Of a stretch of 45,678 nucleotides of DNA, positions 17,273 through 26,037 are shown one piece after another (positions within the stretch are counted from its first letter, which is position 1; each line of letters opens with the position of its first letter). The DNA comes from an uncultured Prevotellaceae bacterium (GTDB lineage Bacteria > Bacteroidota > Bacteroidia > Bacteroidales > Bacteroidaceae): positions 1 to 45,678 of the forward strand of contig OMXX01000028.1 in the NCBI GenBank assembly GCA_900315105.1. The letters run 5' to 3'. A program made the position numbers and the translations under genes. The notes beneath the pieces were generated by a model. It saw only the letters and a program-made list of their open reading frames with translations. It was not told where the DNA came from and made no database searches.

Positions 17273-17377
17273 TTTTTTTCTATTATTAGATTTTAATGTA
17301 AAGCGCAAAACACTATCGCTAATAATAGAATGGCTATATTGGGTATAGATACATAAAAAGGATGCAAGCCCTTCTTA

Positions 17378-17570
17378 TGGTGTTCCGAGGTTAGCGTCCC
17401 TTCTGAACCTCATCCGCGTATAAGAAAATGCTTACACCCAATCGGGTGCAAACATCATTTCTATCTTGATACGCGGAAGGCTTCAAGGACGCATATACGC
17501 CAAAGCCAACCATCATTGATGTGGTTTTTATTCAGAATAAATATTTGGGACGCTTATTCTTGGAACACCA
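17378..17570. ncRNA. Structured intergenic region, possible small RNA
   Basis: Between the methylase start and the DUF2442 gene lies a 193-nt stretch that folds on itself. TGGTGTTCC (17378-17386) pairs with GGAACACCA (17562-17570), and AGCGTCCC (17393-17400) with GGGACGCT (17547-17554), across a 6/7-nt internal loop. Inside, CCGCGTAT (17414-17421) pairs with ATACGCGG (17469-17476) and encloses a CACCC/GGGTG hairpin (17435-17448). Alternative pairs exist: GAGGTT/AACCTC (17387-17392 with 17406-17411) and GCGTCC (17394-17399) with GGACGC (17487-17492). The long rod with a central bubble and a length near 190 nt recalls 6S RNA, but I cannot confirm the class or strand. Confidence 0.4.
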
Positions 17571-17699
17571 CAATGATAGTCTGATGCTGCTATATTGTTA
17601 ATATTTTATTTGTCTAAATTACTTTCTTTCTTCTGTTTTTATGTTTTGGTTTATATTAATTCCTCATTTATGGTACTAGTACCAATGTGAGCTTTCTGA

Positions 17700-17948
17700 T
17701 TATGCCAAGTTGTAGTTCAGCACATCTTTCACAGAGAAAATCTTGCTGATTGCATCAAAGGTGAAGTATTGATCGTCCATAATCATGTAGTCTTCACGCT
17801 GTGATTTGCGAAGTTTATGTATCTCTGGAAACATTGATACTGGTACAAGTACTTCTCGACCATCTGTAAGATAGACAGCCATCATTCCTCGCTTCTCTGA
17901 GAAATCGAGTTTCTTGATACCTATTGTTACGTCTTTATACTTGCACAT
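17700..17948 (-). CDS. DUF2442 family protein
   Basis: An 82-residue protein with the DUF2442 pattern: an N-terminal strand, DGREVLVPVSMFPEIHKL (about 29-46), a short helix, and ISKIFSVKDVL at the end. It starts 4 bp after the DUF4160 gene stop, so the two form an operon. Adjacent DUF4160/DUF2442 genes are common in bacteria and have been suggested, not proven here, to act as a toxin-antitoxin-like pair. Confidence 0.75.
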   Translation of the reverse strand: MCKYKDVTIGIKKLDFSEKRGMMAVYLTDGREVLVPVSMFPEIHKLRKSQREDYMIMDDQYFTFDAISKIFSVKDVLNYNLA

Positions 17949-17952
17949 AATA

Positions 17953-18261
17953 TTATTTTTTACGAATTTTTATAATGTCAACTGATTCGCCAGCGAAAAC
18001 TTTGTTTATCATTTCGTTTATTGCGTCCCAGTTTTTATCTATTACATCAATGATGGCAGATTCATCTTTGGCATTCAGTTCCGACCAACAAACTTCAATC
18101 TTCTTCTTTCCGTTCTCCTCTATCCATATTTTTGCTACGGTATCGCCTCTATGGGTTTTCTTGTCGCCCTTGCGAGTAACATGAATGTGTCTTCTGTTCT
18201 CGTTAGCGTCCGCAGGAAATACAGATAAGATAAAGCAGAGAAAATATATTAGTTTGCCCAT
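17953..18261 (-). CDS. DUF4160 family protein
   Basis: From the ATG at 18261 the protein has 102 residues (MGKLIYFLCF start). An earlier ATG at 18300 adds 13 residues but lies close to the promoter. The signature is the PADANENRRHIHV segment (about 16-28), then AKIWIEENG and a helical end. In DUF4160 the His-x-His is conserved. The stretch LIYFLCFILSVF is hydrophobic but matches the buried first strands of the family rather than a clear signal peptide. It is co-transcribed with the DUF2442 gene from the promoter at 18320-18351. Confidence 0.7.
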   Translation of the reverse strand: MGKLIYFLCFILSVFPADANENRRHIHVTRKGDKKTHRGDTVAKIWIEENGKKKIEVCWSELNAKDESAIIDVIDKNWDAINEMINKVFAGESVDIIKIRKK

Positions 18262-18319
18262 ATCATCGTTTTTTATTTTATTTGTATTGCCAAGTTTCAA
18301 CGACTCGTGTATCTGCGTG

Positions 18320-18351
18320 CAAAAATACTGATTTATTTCGAAATTGCCAAA
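18320..18351 (-). promoter_or_regulatory. Bacteroidota-type promoter of the DUF4160-DUF2442 pair
   Basis: On the minus strand, TTTG (18351-18348), 20 nt and TATTTTTG (18327-18320). The start would be near 18314, which favours the ATG at 18261 over that at 18300. Confidence 0.7.
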
Positions 18352-18407
18352 AGTTTTATGAAAAATAGTTACGAACTATTCCTACAATGGTATGTTAAAT
18401 GCTTTTT

Positions 18408-18423
18408 CGTCGAACTCACGTTA
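18408..18423 (-). repeat. Dispersed ~48-bp repeat, truncated copy 3
   Basis: CGTCGAACTCACGTTA is the reverse complement of the first 16 nt of the repeat at 11862 (two differences). Only this end is present. It lies at the boundary between the DUF pair and the SusCD unit. Confidence 0.45.
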
Positions 18424-18429
18424 GCTTAT

Positions 18430-18483
18430 GAAAAAGAAAAAGAGAGTGACAAAACTTATGGCACTCCATAGTTTGTCACTCTC
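18430..18483 (-). terminator. Terminator of the susCD operon
   Basis: GAGAGTGACAAAACTTATGG (18442-18461) pairs with 18466-18483 with one bulge. On the minus strand the hairpin is followed by CTTTTTCTTTTTC (18441-18429). It lies about 50 nt beyond the SusD stop. Confidence 0.75.
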
Positions 18484-18530
18484 AAAACCAAATTTTTATT
18501 TATACGAAGTATTTAGATTTTCCTTCAGTA

Positions 18531-20486
18531 TTAATATCCAGGGTTCTGGTATGCAGCCTTTTGGTCAGCATTCATCTGAAGAGCATCTATCTGACCCTGT
18601 GGGATTGGACGGAGGTAGTAAGATTTCTTAATCTCACGAGTATGTTTCTCTACAGCAGAACCATAATCATTACCACCTATGGTGTATGTGCTTGCTTTTT
18701 CTTCCCACTTCTGAGTACGAACGAGATCCCACCAACGGAGGCCCTCACCATAGAACTCGCGGAAACGCTCGTCAAGGATGTAGTCGATAGTGATATCCTT
18801 AGGAGTTGCAGCCACCATCTCTGCACTATGATCCTCATATACGTCAAGATACTTAGGACCTGCCTGAATGTCTCTCTGATCCTTGTCGGCATTAGCAGCG
18901 ATTCTCCACTTACCTGCACGAGCACGGATTACGTTGATAAGGTTGTAGGCAGTCATGTCGCCCTGTACTGTTGCACCTTTCACAGCAGCCTCAGCAGCGA
19001 TGAAGTAGAACTCTGCAAAACGAGCAATGTTTGCAGGACGTGGGTTTGCACCATTTGGCTGTCCTAGGCCTGTACCATCGTCAGTCTCGTTGTAATAACC
19101 ATTCTTCCATACGTTGAGGTATGCAATACGTGTGAGGTGGTCAGGAGTGATAATCCATGATGCAACGCCTGGCTTCTCACCAGCAGCTATACCGCTCTGA
19201 TTTGCCTTGTAAACAACCTCTGGGTCATTCTCACCATAGAATGTAAGTACAACCTCACCATTCTTTACAGGCATGCCATTAGCACAAGTATAAGACGCTG
19301 TTGCATCACCTCCCTTATTCCAGTTTCCGAAGAATGTTGTAACGAAGGTAGTTTCAAAACGTGAGTCGATATTCTTATCCGTGAACATAGCAGGAACCTC
19401 ACAAGGAGTTGCCATACGTGTCCAAGGACGATCATAGCTTGCAGCAGCCTCACGCTTGAGAGGGTCGGTTTGCTTGCCATCAGCTGTAACGGCACGAGCA
19501 TTAGTGTAGTTCCAGCGGTTCATCCAGTGAGAGAAGTTGTCAGGAGCAGCACCACTACCATAACCATAGCCTACACCACCATTATAGTACTCATTCTGAG
19601 CTGTGTGGTCAGCATAGAGAAGAATCTCAGAGTTACGATCATTAGGACCATAGAAAGTATCAAAGAAAGCAGGCTGAAGACCATATCCCGCAGGATTGTT
19701 GATTGCTTCTACTGCTGTGTCATAAGCCTTCTGGAAATAATCCTTAGCCTTGCTTGCATCACGTGTGCACTCTGGGTATGTTGGGATGTTGTTTGGGTTC
19801 TCAAGCCACCAAGCGTATGTGAGGTAAGCCTTAGCAAGGAACAGACGTGCTGTTGTCTTTGTTACGGTACCTGTCATACGAGACTTGTCAGGGAGAGTCT
19901 CAACAGCATAAACCAAGTCATCGAAGATTGCCTTATAAACCTCTGGTACGGTATTACGCTTACTTTCACGGTTTGGAGAATCATTGAACTTAAGTTCACC
20001 AGCACCGAGATCCAATGGTACGCCGCCGAAAGTCTGAACAAGCTCAAAGTAATCTAATGCACGGAAGAAATTGGCCTCTGCAATCAAGCTTTCATCCATA
20101 CCGAGCTCCTTACCTTTCTCAATTACAACATTTGCTGTATTGATGTCGATGAAAGCGTTGTTCCAAAGAACGTCAGCACGACAATTTGAAGGTGTAAGAG
20201 GTGAAACGTCAGCCGTCATATCCATACACTTGAAGTTCTCGTCGGCAGACTGTCCGTAAGTGTATTCGTCTGTACCAGTCTCAAGAGAGTTGAAGTAGTA
20301 ACCCTGTCCCCAAGTATTACGAAGGTTGGCATATAGCGCGTTGATACCCTTCTCTATGCCAGACTTTGTATTGAAATAATCTGGAGTGATGATTGCTCGT
20401 GGATGTTCATCAAGCGCATTGTCACATGATGTGAAGCCAATGCCCATCATCATTACTGCTCCAGCTAAAAATATCTTTGATTTCAT
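18531..20486 (-). CDS. susD: SusD/RagB-family glycan-binding lipoprotein
   Basis: A 651-residue outer-membrane lipoprotein that binds oligosaccharide and caps the SusC transporter. The signal peptide ends in the lipobox GFTSC (Cys at about 20). The N-terminal SusD-like region (PDYFNTKSGIEKGINALYANLR) and the C-terminal RagB segment (YILDERFREFYGEGLRWWDLVRTQKW, about 580-605, and YLRPIPQGQID near the end) are both present. It is somewhat longer than the average SusD. It follows SusC by 54 bp on the minus strand and ends the operon. The glycan cannot be read from sequence; the neighbouring enzymes suggest decorated arabinoxylan oligosaccharides. Confidence 0.95.
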   Translation of the reverse strand: MKSKIFLAGAVMMMGIGFTSCDNALDEHPRAIITPDYFNTKSGIEKGINALYANLRNTWGQGYYFNSLETGTDEYTYGQSADENFKCMDMTADVSPLTPSNCRADVLWNNAFIDINTANVVIEKGKELGMDESLIAEANFFRALDYFELVQTFGGVPLDLGAGELKFNDSPNRESKRNTVPEVYKAIFDDLVYAVETLPDKSRMTGTVTKTTARLFLAKAYLTYAWWLENPNNIPTYPECTRDASKAKDYFQKAYDTAVEAINNPAGYGLQPAFFDTFYGPNDRNSEILLYADHTAQNEYYNGGVGYGYGSGAAPDNFSHWMNRWNYTNARAVTADGKQTDPLKREAAASYDRPWTRMATPCEVPAMFTDKNIDSRFETTFVTTFFGNWNKGGDATASYTCANGMPVKNGEVVLTFYGENDPEVVYKANQSGIAAGEKPGVASWIITPDHLTRIAYLNVWKNGYYNETDDGTGLGQPNGANPRPANIARFAEFYFIAAEAAVKGATVQGDMTAYNLINVIRARAGKWRIAANADKDQRDIQAGPKYLDVYEDHSAEMVAATPKDITIDYILDERFREFYGEGLRWWDLVRTQKWEEKASTYTIGGNDYGSAVEKHTREIKKSYYLRPIPQGQIDALQMNADQKAAYQNPGY

Positions 20487-20540
20487 ATTTTTATTCTTTA
20501 ATCTTTTTACTTTAATCTCTAATCTTTAATCTCTTACAAC

Positions 20541-23500
20541 TTAGAATGTTACGTTAAGACCGAAGAGGTAGTTACGAGTTGTTGGAGTGTTTGTACCAAC
20601 TACGAGAATCTTTGAGTTGTAACTTGATGAAGCCTGATTCTCATTTCCCTTAGAGTTGGTCTCTGGATCCATACCGCTCTCATTGTTGTATGGAGAGAAG
20701 AGAACGAATGGGTTAGTCACAGTAGCATAAGCACGGAGGCTTGTAAGACCAACCTTCTTCATCCACTCACCCTTGAAGTTGTAACCGAGAGTGATAGTAC
20801 GGAACTTGAGATAAGAACCTGAGAAGAGTGCGAGAGAGTTGCCATACTTAGGGTTATCACCACTAAGGATACCACCAGGGAAAGGATAATCGTTAGTTGG
20901 GTTATTCTCTGTCCAATAGTTTACGTCAACATTGTTACGACGACCTGTAAGCATATTGAGGTAGCCAGATGCACCATAGAGAGTAGAGATGAGTTTACCA
21001 CCATGACGGAAGCTTGCTACCATTGAGAGATCCCAGTTTTTGTAAGCAACACGAGTGTTGAAACCACCTTCCCATGAAGGGTCGAGTTCAATAATCTGGC
21101 GGTCAGAGGCATTGATTGCACGTGGATTGCCATTCTCGTCATATCCACCTTTAACCTTAATCATACCAGCGTTACCACCTGGCTCCAAAATCTTGCGAAG
21201 CTCTTCCTCGTCGGACTGCCAGATACCAATCTTCTCGTAGTCGTAGAGTACGTTGATAGGATGACCTACAAACCAACCGTTACCCTCGTCACGTGTAGAA
21301 CCGTCAGCAAGCTCTGTGATTTCGTTCTTGTTAGAATAGAAGTTGAGACCTGCCTCCCAAGTCCAGTCCTTGTTCTCGATGATTATGCCGTTAAGAGAAA
21401 GCTCAAAACCTCTATTTTGAGTCTTACCTACGTTAGCCATCTGAGACTTGAGACCTGATGTGCTTGGAAGATTAAGTGACAGGAGCAAGTCGTGTGTATT
21501 CTGGATATAGTATTCAGCAGTACCAGAAAGACGACCTCCAAAGAGAGAGAAATCAACACCAACGTTGTATGTGTTAGAATACTCCCAACCGAGTTGTTCG
21601 TTCTTGGCTTCCTTGAGATAGAAACCTGTAGCATACTTTGATCCGAAGTTATAGGCTACAGGAGCGAGCAGACCGAGAGTCTTAAAAGGATCAACTGCCT
21701 GGTTAGAAGTCTCACCATAACCAGCACGGAGTTTCAAGTTGTCAACCCATGATACATTCTGCATGAAGTTTTCCTTAGCGATACTCCAGCCAAGGCTGAT
21801 AGCAGGATATGTATGGCTTCTTTTTGCGGAAGCAAGTCGACTGGATTCGTCTCTACGTACAGTTACACTGAGCATATATTTATCAGCGTAGTTGTACATG
21901 ATACGTCCCATGACAGAACGAAGACCTGGATCTTCATATTTCTGATCGTTTGGACCAACTGACTGAGTTGAAGCATAACCAGGGTTATACCAAAGCTGAT
22001 AATCAGAGAATACATCTTGTGCGCCCAGTACGGTTTTATGTAAATATGCTTTTTCTGCAGCAAAAAGTCCTACGAAATTGATAGTGTGTTTGCCAAAAGT
22101 CCTATCGAATGTGAGGAGGTGCTCAATAGCCCAGTTCCACTTAGACTCAGTATTTGAGTTTTCACCTGGAGTTGTGGCATCTGCACTGAATACGCCTGAA
22201 CCTGTGTATGTACCGTAATCGCTGTAACGGAAGTTGAGACCAAGGTTTATGCGATACTTAAGACCTTCAATCCATGGACATTTAAGCTCACCATAGAAAC
22301 TGTTGTAGGTAGCCATTGTGTTGCTTTCATCTCCATAGGTATCACCAAGCGATTTATAACGGTCACCTGTTACAACCCATGTCTTATCCTGTGGCATCTG
22401 TGCAATTTCACGTGGAGAACCGTCTTCATTATATGGGCTGATAAGTGGAGAACAGCTCAACGAAGAATATAAGCCAAGATTTGAATTGCGTGAAACTGAG
22501 AAATTGGAGTTTGAACTTACACCAACCTTTACATAACGTCCAACTTCCTGATCTAAAGCACCATGCATAGCGTAACGCTTGAAATTCTGTGTTGGGATAA
22601 TAGATTCATCACGGAAGTATGAAATACCTGCGTTATAGCTATTTGTTGCAGAACCGCCAGATACAGAAATATCATGATTTGTAGTAAAGGCATTCTCATA
22701 GAGAAGATCCTGCCAATTGGTGTTTGTGCCATCTATCTCGTCAAGAGAGTTCTTGTATTTTCCTGAAACTTTACGAAGCTGAGAAAGCTGATCACCATTC
22801 ATCATAGGAACCTCAGCAAAGTTGGTTTTCAGACCCACGTACATGTTGTACTTAATCTGAGTATTGCTACCCTTAATACCCTTGTTTGTGGTAATCATAA
22901 TGACACCGTTAGCACCACGAGAGCCGTAGATTGCTGTAGCTGAAGCATCCTTGAGGATGTCCATAGACTTGATGCTGCTTGGGTCGATATCGTTAATTGT
23001 ACCAGCGAATGGAATACCGTCGAGCACAATCAAAGGATCGTTGTCTGCTGTGAGTGAACGAGTACCACGTACACGAATCTGCATTGAAGCACCTGGCTTA
23101 GAAGAAGTCTGCATCATCTGTACACCAGCTATACGTCCCTGCATTGCCTGTGTGATGTCTGCACCAGGAACTTCACGCATAATGTCACCCTTCATTGAAG
23201 CCACAGAACCAGTTACAGACTCCTTACGCTGAGTACCATAACCGATAACGACAACCTCGTTGAGGTTATGACCATCTTCCTTAAGTTTGAAATTAACGAC
23301 GCTCATGCCAGTAATAGCAAGCTCCTCCGTGAGGTAGCCTACATATTTTACTTCGAGAACAGCGTCTGGATTTGATACCTTGAGAGAATAGTTACCATCG
23401 AAATCAGTAACTGTACCATTGTTCGTACCCTTCTCCATTACGGTTGCACCGATCAGTGGTCCTTGCGAATCAACTACGGTACCTCTAACAACCTTACCGG

Positions 23501-23621
23501 TTTTTGCAGGAGCAGTAGGCATAGAGCCCGCTGTCTCCGCTGCTACAGTTAGTGGCGTAAAGCCCATCATAACGGTGGACATGGTAACCACTAATGTCGC
23601 CTTCTTTAAGTTTAGGTTCAT
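20541..23621 (-). CDS. susC: SusC-family TonB-dependent outer-membrane transporter
   Basis: A 1026-residue SusC/RagA protein. Signal peptide at about 1-28; carboxypeptidase-regulatory-like beta-domain at about 42-115 (GTVVDSQGPLIGATV, FDGNYSLKV, VGYLTEEL); TonB-box-like NEVVVIGYG at 121-129; plug domain (IRVRGTRSL, PLIVLDGIPF, YGSRGANGVIMITT) to about 245; then the beta-barrel ending in an aromatic residue (LFGLNVTF), as usual for outer-membrane proteins. There is no N-terminal STN domain, so it is probably not directly coupled to an anti-sigma/ECF system. It imports oligosaccharides into the periplasm together with SusD, encoded 54 bp downstream. Its leader holds 19-nt tandem repeats. Confidence 0.96.
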   Translation of the reverse strand: MNLNLKKATLVVTMSTVMMGFTPLTVAAETAGSMPTAPAKTGKVVRGTVVDSQGPLIGATVMEKGTNNGTVTDFDGNYSLKVSNPDAVLEVKYVGYLTEELAITGMSVVNFKLKEDGHNLNEVVVIGYGTQRKESVTGSVASMKGDIMREVPGADITQAMQGRIAGVQMMQTSSKPGASMQIRVRGTRSLTADNDPLIVLDGIPFAGTINDIDPSSIKSMDILKDASATAIYGSRGANGVIMITTNKGIKGSNTQIKYNMYVGLKTNFAEVPMMNGDQLSQLRKVSGKYKNSLDEIDGTNTNWQDLLYENAFTTNHDISVSGGSATNSYNAGISYFRDESIIPTQNFKRYAMHGALDQEVGRYVKVGVSSNSNFSVSRNSNLGLYSSLSCSPLISPYNEDGSPREIAQMPQDKTWVVTGDRYKSLGDTYGDESNTMATYNSFYGELKCPWIEGLKYRINLGLNFRYSDYGTYTGSGVFSADATTPGENSNTESKWNWAIEHLLTFDRTFGKHTINFVGLFAAEKAYLHKTVLGAQDVFSDYQLWYNPGYASTQSVGPNDQKYEDPGLRSVMGRIMYNYADKYMLSVTVRRDESSRLASAKRSHTYPAISLGWSIAKENFMQNVSWVDNLKLRAGYGETSNQAVDPFKTLGLLAPVAYNFGSKYATGFYLKEAKNEQLGWEYSNTYNVGVDFSLFGGRLSGTAEYYIQNTHDLLLSLNLPSTSGLKSQMANVGKTQNRGFELSLNGIIIENKDWTWEAGLNFYSNKNEITELADGSTRDEGNGWFVGHPINVLYDYEKIGIWQSDEEELRKILEPGGNAGMIKVKGGYDENGNPRAINASDRQIIELDPSWEGGFNTRVAYKNWDLSMVASFRHGGKLISTLYGASGYLNMLTGRRNNVDVNYWTENNPTNDYPFPGGILSGDNPKYGNSLALFSGSYLKFRTITLGYNFKGEWMKKVGLTSLRAYATVTNPFVLFSPYNNESGMDPETNSKGNENQASSSYNSKILVVGTNTPTTRNYLFGLNVTF

Positions 23622-23681
23622 TTACAAAAATGTTTTTTGAGTTAAAATTAGTTTCAATAATTCCAAACGTCACACTCTTAA

Positions 23682-23790
23682 AGTTAGTTTTACACGCAAA
23701 AAATCAGTTTTACACTTCCAAGTTAGTTTTTTACTTCCAAGTTAGTTTCTTTTTGTCGAGTTAGTTTTTCTTTGTCGAGTTAGTTGGAAT
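23682..23790 (-). repeat. 19-nt tandem repeats in the SusC leader
   Basis: Units begin AGTTAG at 23682, 23721, 23740, 23759 and 23778 (plus-strand coordinates). The spacing is exactly 19 nt for the last four, with a degenerate 20-nt unit at 23701-23720. If transcription starts near 23794 the array is the 5' leader of susC mRNA, where ACTAACT would appear five times. Confidence 0.65.
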
Positions 23791-23799
23791 TTTCGGCGG

Positions 23800-23807
23800 C
23801 AAAGGTA
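23800..23807 (-). promoter_or_regulatory. Possible susCD promoter -7 element
   Basis: TACCTTTG on the minus strand (23807-23800) fits the Bacteroidota -7 box. No TTTG lies 19-21 nt upstream, as is usual for promoters that need an activator. Confidence 0.4.
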
Positions 23808-23860
23808 TGGAATAATATCGACATACACCTTGTCTTTTGTTCCTTATACTTTTCTTTGTG

Positions 23861-23945
23861 TACCAAATTGGTAAAATTGTACGGGATAAATGTGGCTTTA
23901 AGGATATCTCCTGCCTATTTAATGCAGATTTGGTAAATTTATACG
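23861..23945. promoter_or_regulatory. Candidate operator repeats in the divergent control region
   Basis: TACCAA-A-TTGGTA at 23861-23873 is a perfect palindrome. TTGGTAAAATTGTACG at 23868-23883 recurs as TTGGTAAATTTATACG at 23930-23945 (three differences), 62 bp apart. They lie just upstream of the susC -7 box and between two divergent units, where a PUL regulator would bind. The rest of 23622-24391 holds the susC leader, array B and the esterase promoter, and no gene. Confidence 0.4.
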
Positions 23946-24087
23946 CGTTTTGTCGATTTTATGGAACAGATCTTTTATGAAGAAAATAAAACGTGGCAAA
24001 AGTATTGATTTATCCCTATAAGTACAGCTATGACTCCATTATTCTTTCTTTGTAAGTTTCCTTTATCGCCTATCTACCTTCGATATT

Positions 24088-24153
24088 AAGCGAAGAGAGA
24101 ACGAAGGTAAAGCGAAGGTGGAACGAAGGAGGAGCGAAGGCAAGCGAGGAGAG
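24088..24153. repeat. 11-bp-period degenerate tandem array B
   Basis: Six 11-nt units (variants of GAACGAAGGTA/AAGCGAAGGTG) occupy 66 nt exactly. It is purine-rich on the plus strand and lies between the susC control region and the esterase promoter. Confidence 0.75.
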
Positions 24154-24271
24154 ACAGGGAATACTACGTCGGAAAAGTCCTATTAAGAGAGAATAATTGT
24201 CGATTTTACACTATTTCGTCCTTTGCTATAAGCAATGACAGAAGATTTTCCAAAATTTATGTATCATATTC

Positions 24272-24303
24272 TTTGGTGTTTCTACGTTTTTTTATTATCT
24301 TTG
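24272..24303 (+). promoter_or_regulatory. Bacteroidota-type promoter of the CE6-to-GH127 gene run
   Basis: TTTG at 24272-24275, 20 nt, TATCTTTG at 24296-24303. The first ATG is at 24392, giving a leader of about 80 nt. No other clear promoter was found between here and 45246, so this may drive ten genes. Confidence 0.75.
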
Positions 24304-24379
24304 CACTCAAATATTCAATAACCAAAGACTAAAGGGTAATATCTTTTATCATTTGTCTTTCAAACAGTCAATTTTCTAA

Positions 24380-25923
<1,544 letters not shown>

Positions 25924-25924
<1 letters not shown>

Positions 25925-26008
25925 CCTAACCCGTCCTTCCCAAAGGGAAGGCTCCACCCTCCTCACCCCCTCCAGGGGGAGTAGATACATTTCATCGCTA
26001 TGGGGGGG
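25924..26008. repeat. GC-rich palindromic repeat, intergenic copy R1
   Basis: It begins at the esterase stop codon. It has a CCTTCCCAAAGGGAAGG hairpin, a CCCCCTCCAGGGGG hairpin, then a tail GGGGGAGTAGATACATTTC and ATCGCTATGG. The tail recurs at 27500-27532 and 42715-42749. Confidence 0.8.
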
Positions 26009-26037
26009 AAAATCGTAAAAGGCAAATTATAAAATTT

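Noticed and set aside
17330..17600. tmRNA, RNase P or riboswitch in the structured gap
   Set aside because: None of the conserved core motifs of those RNAs was seen. Only an unassigned structured RNA can be supported.
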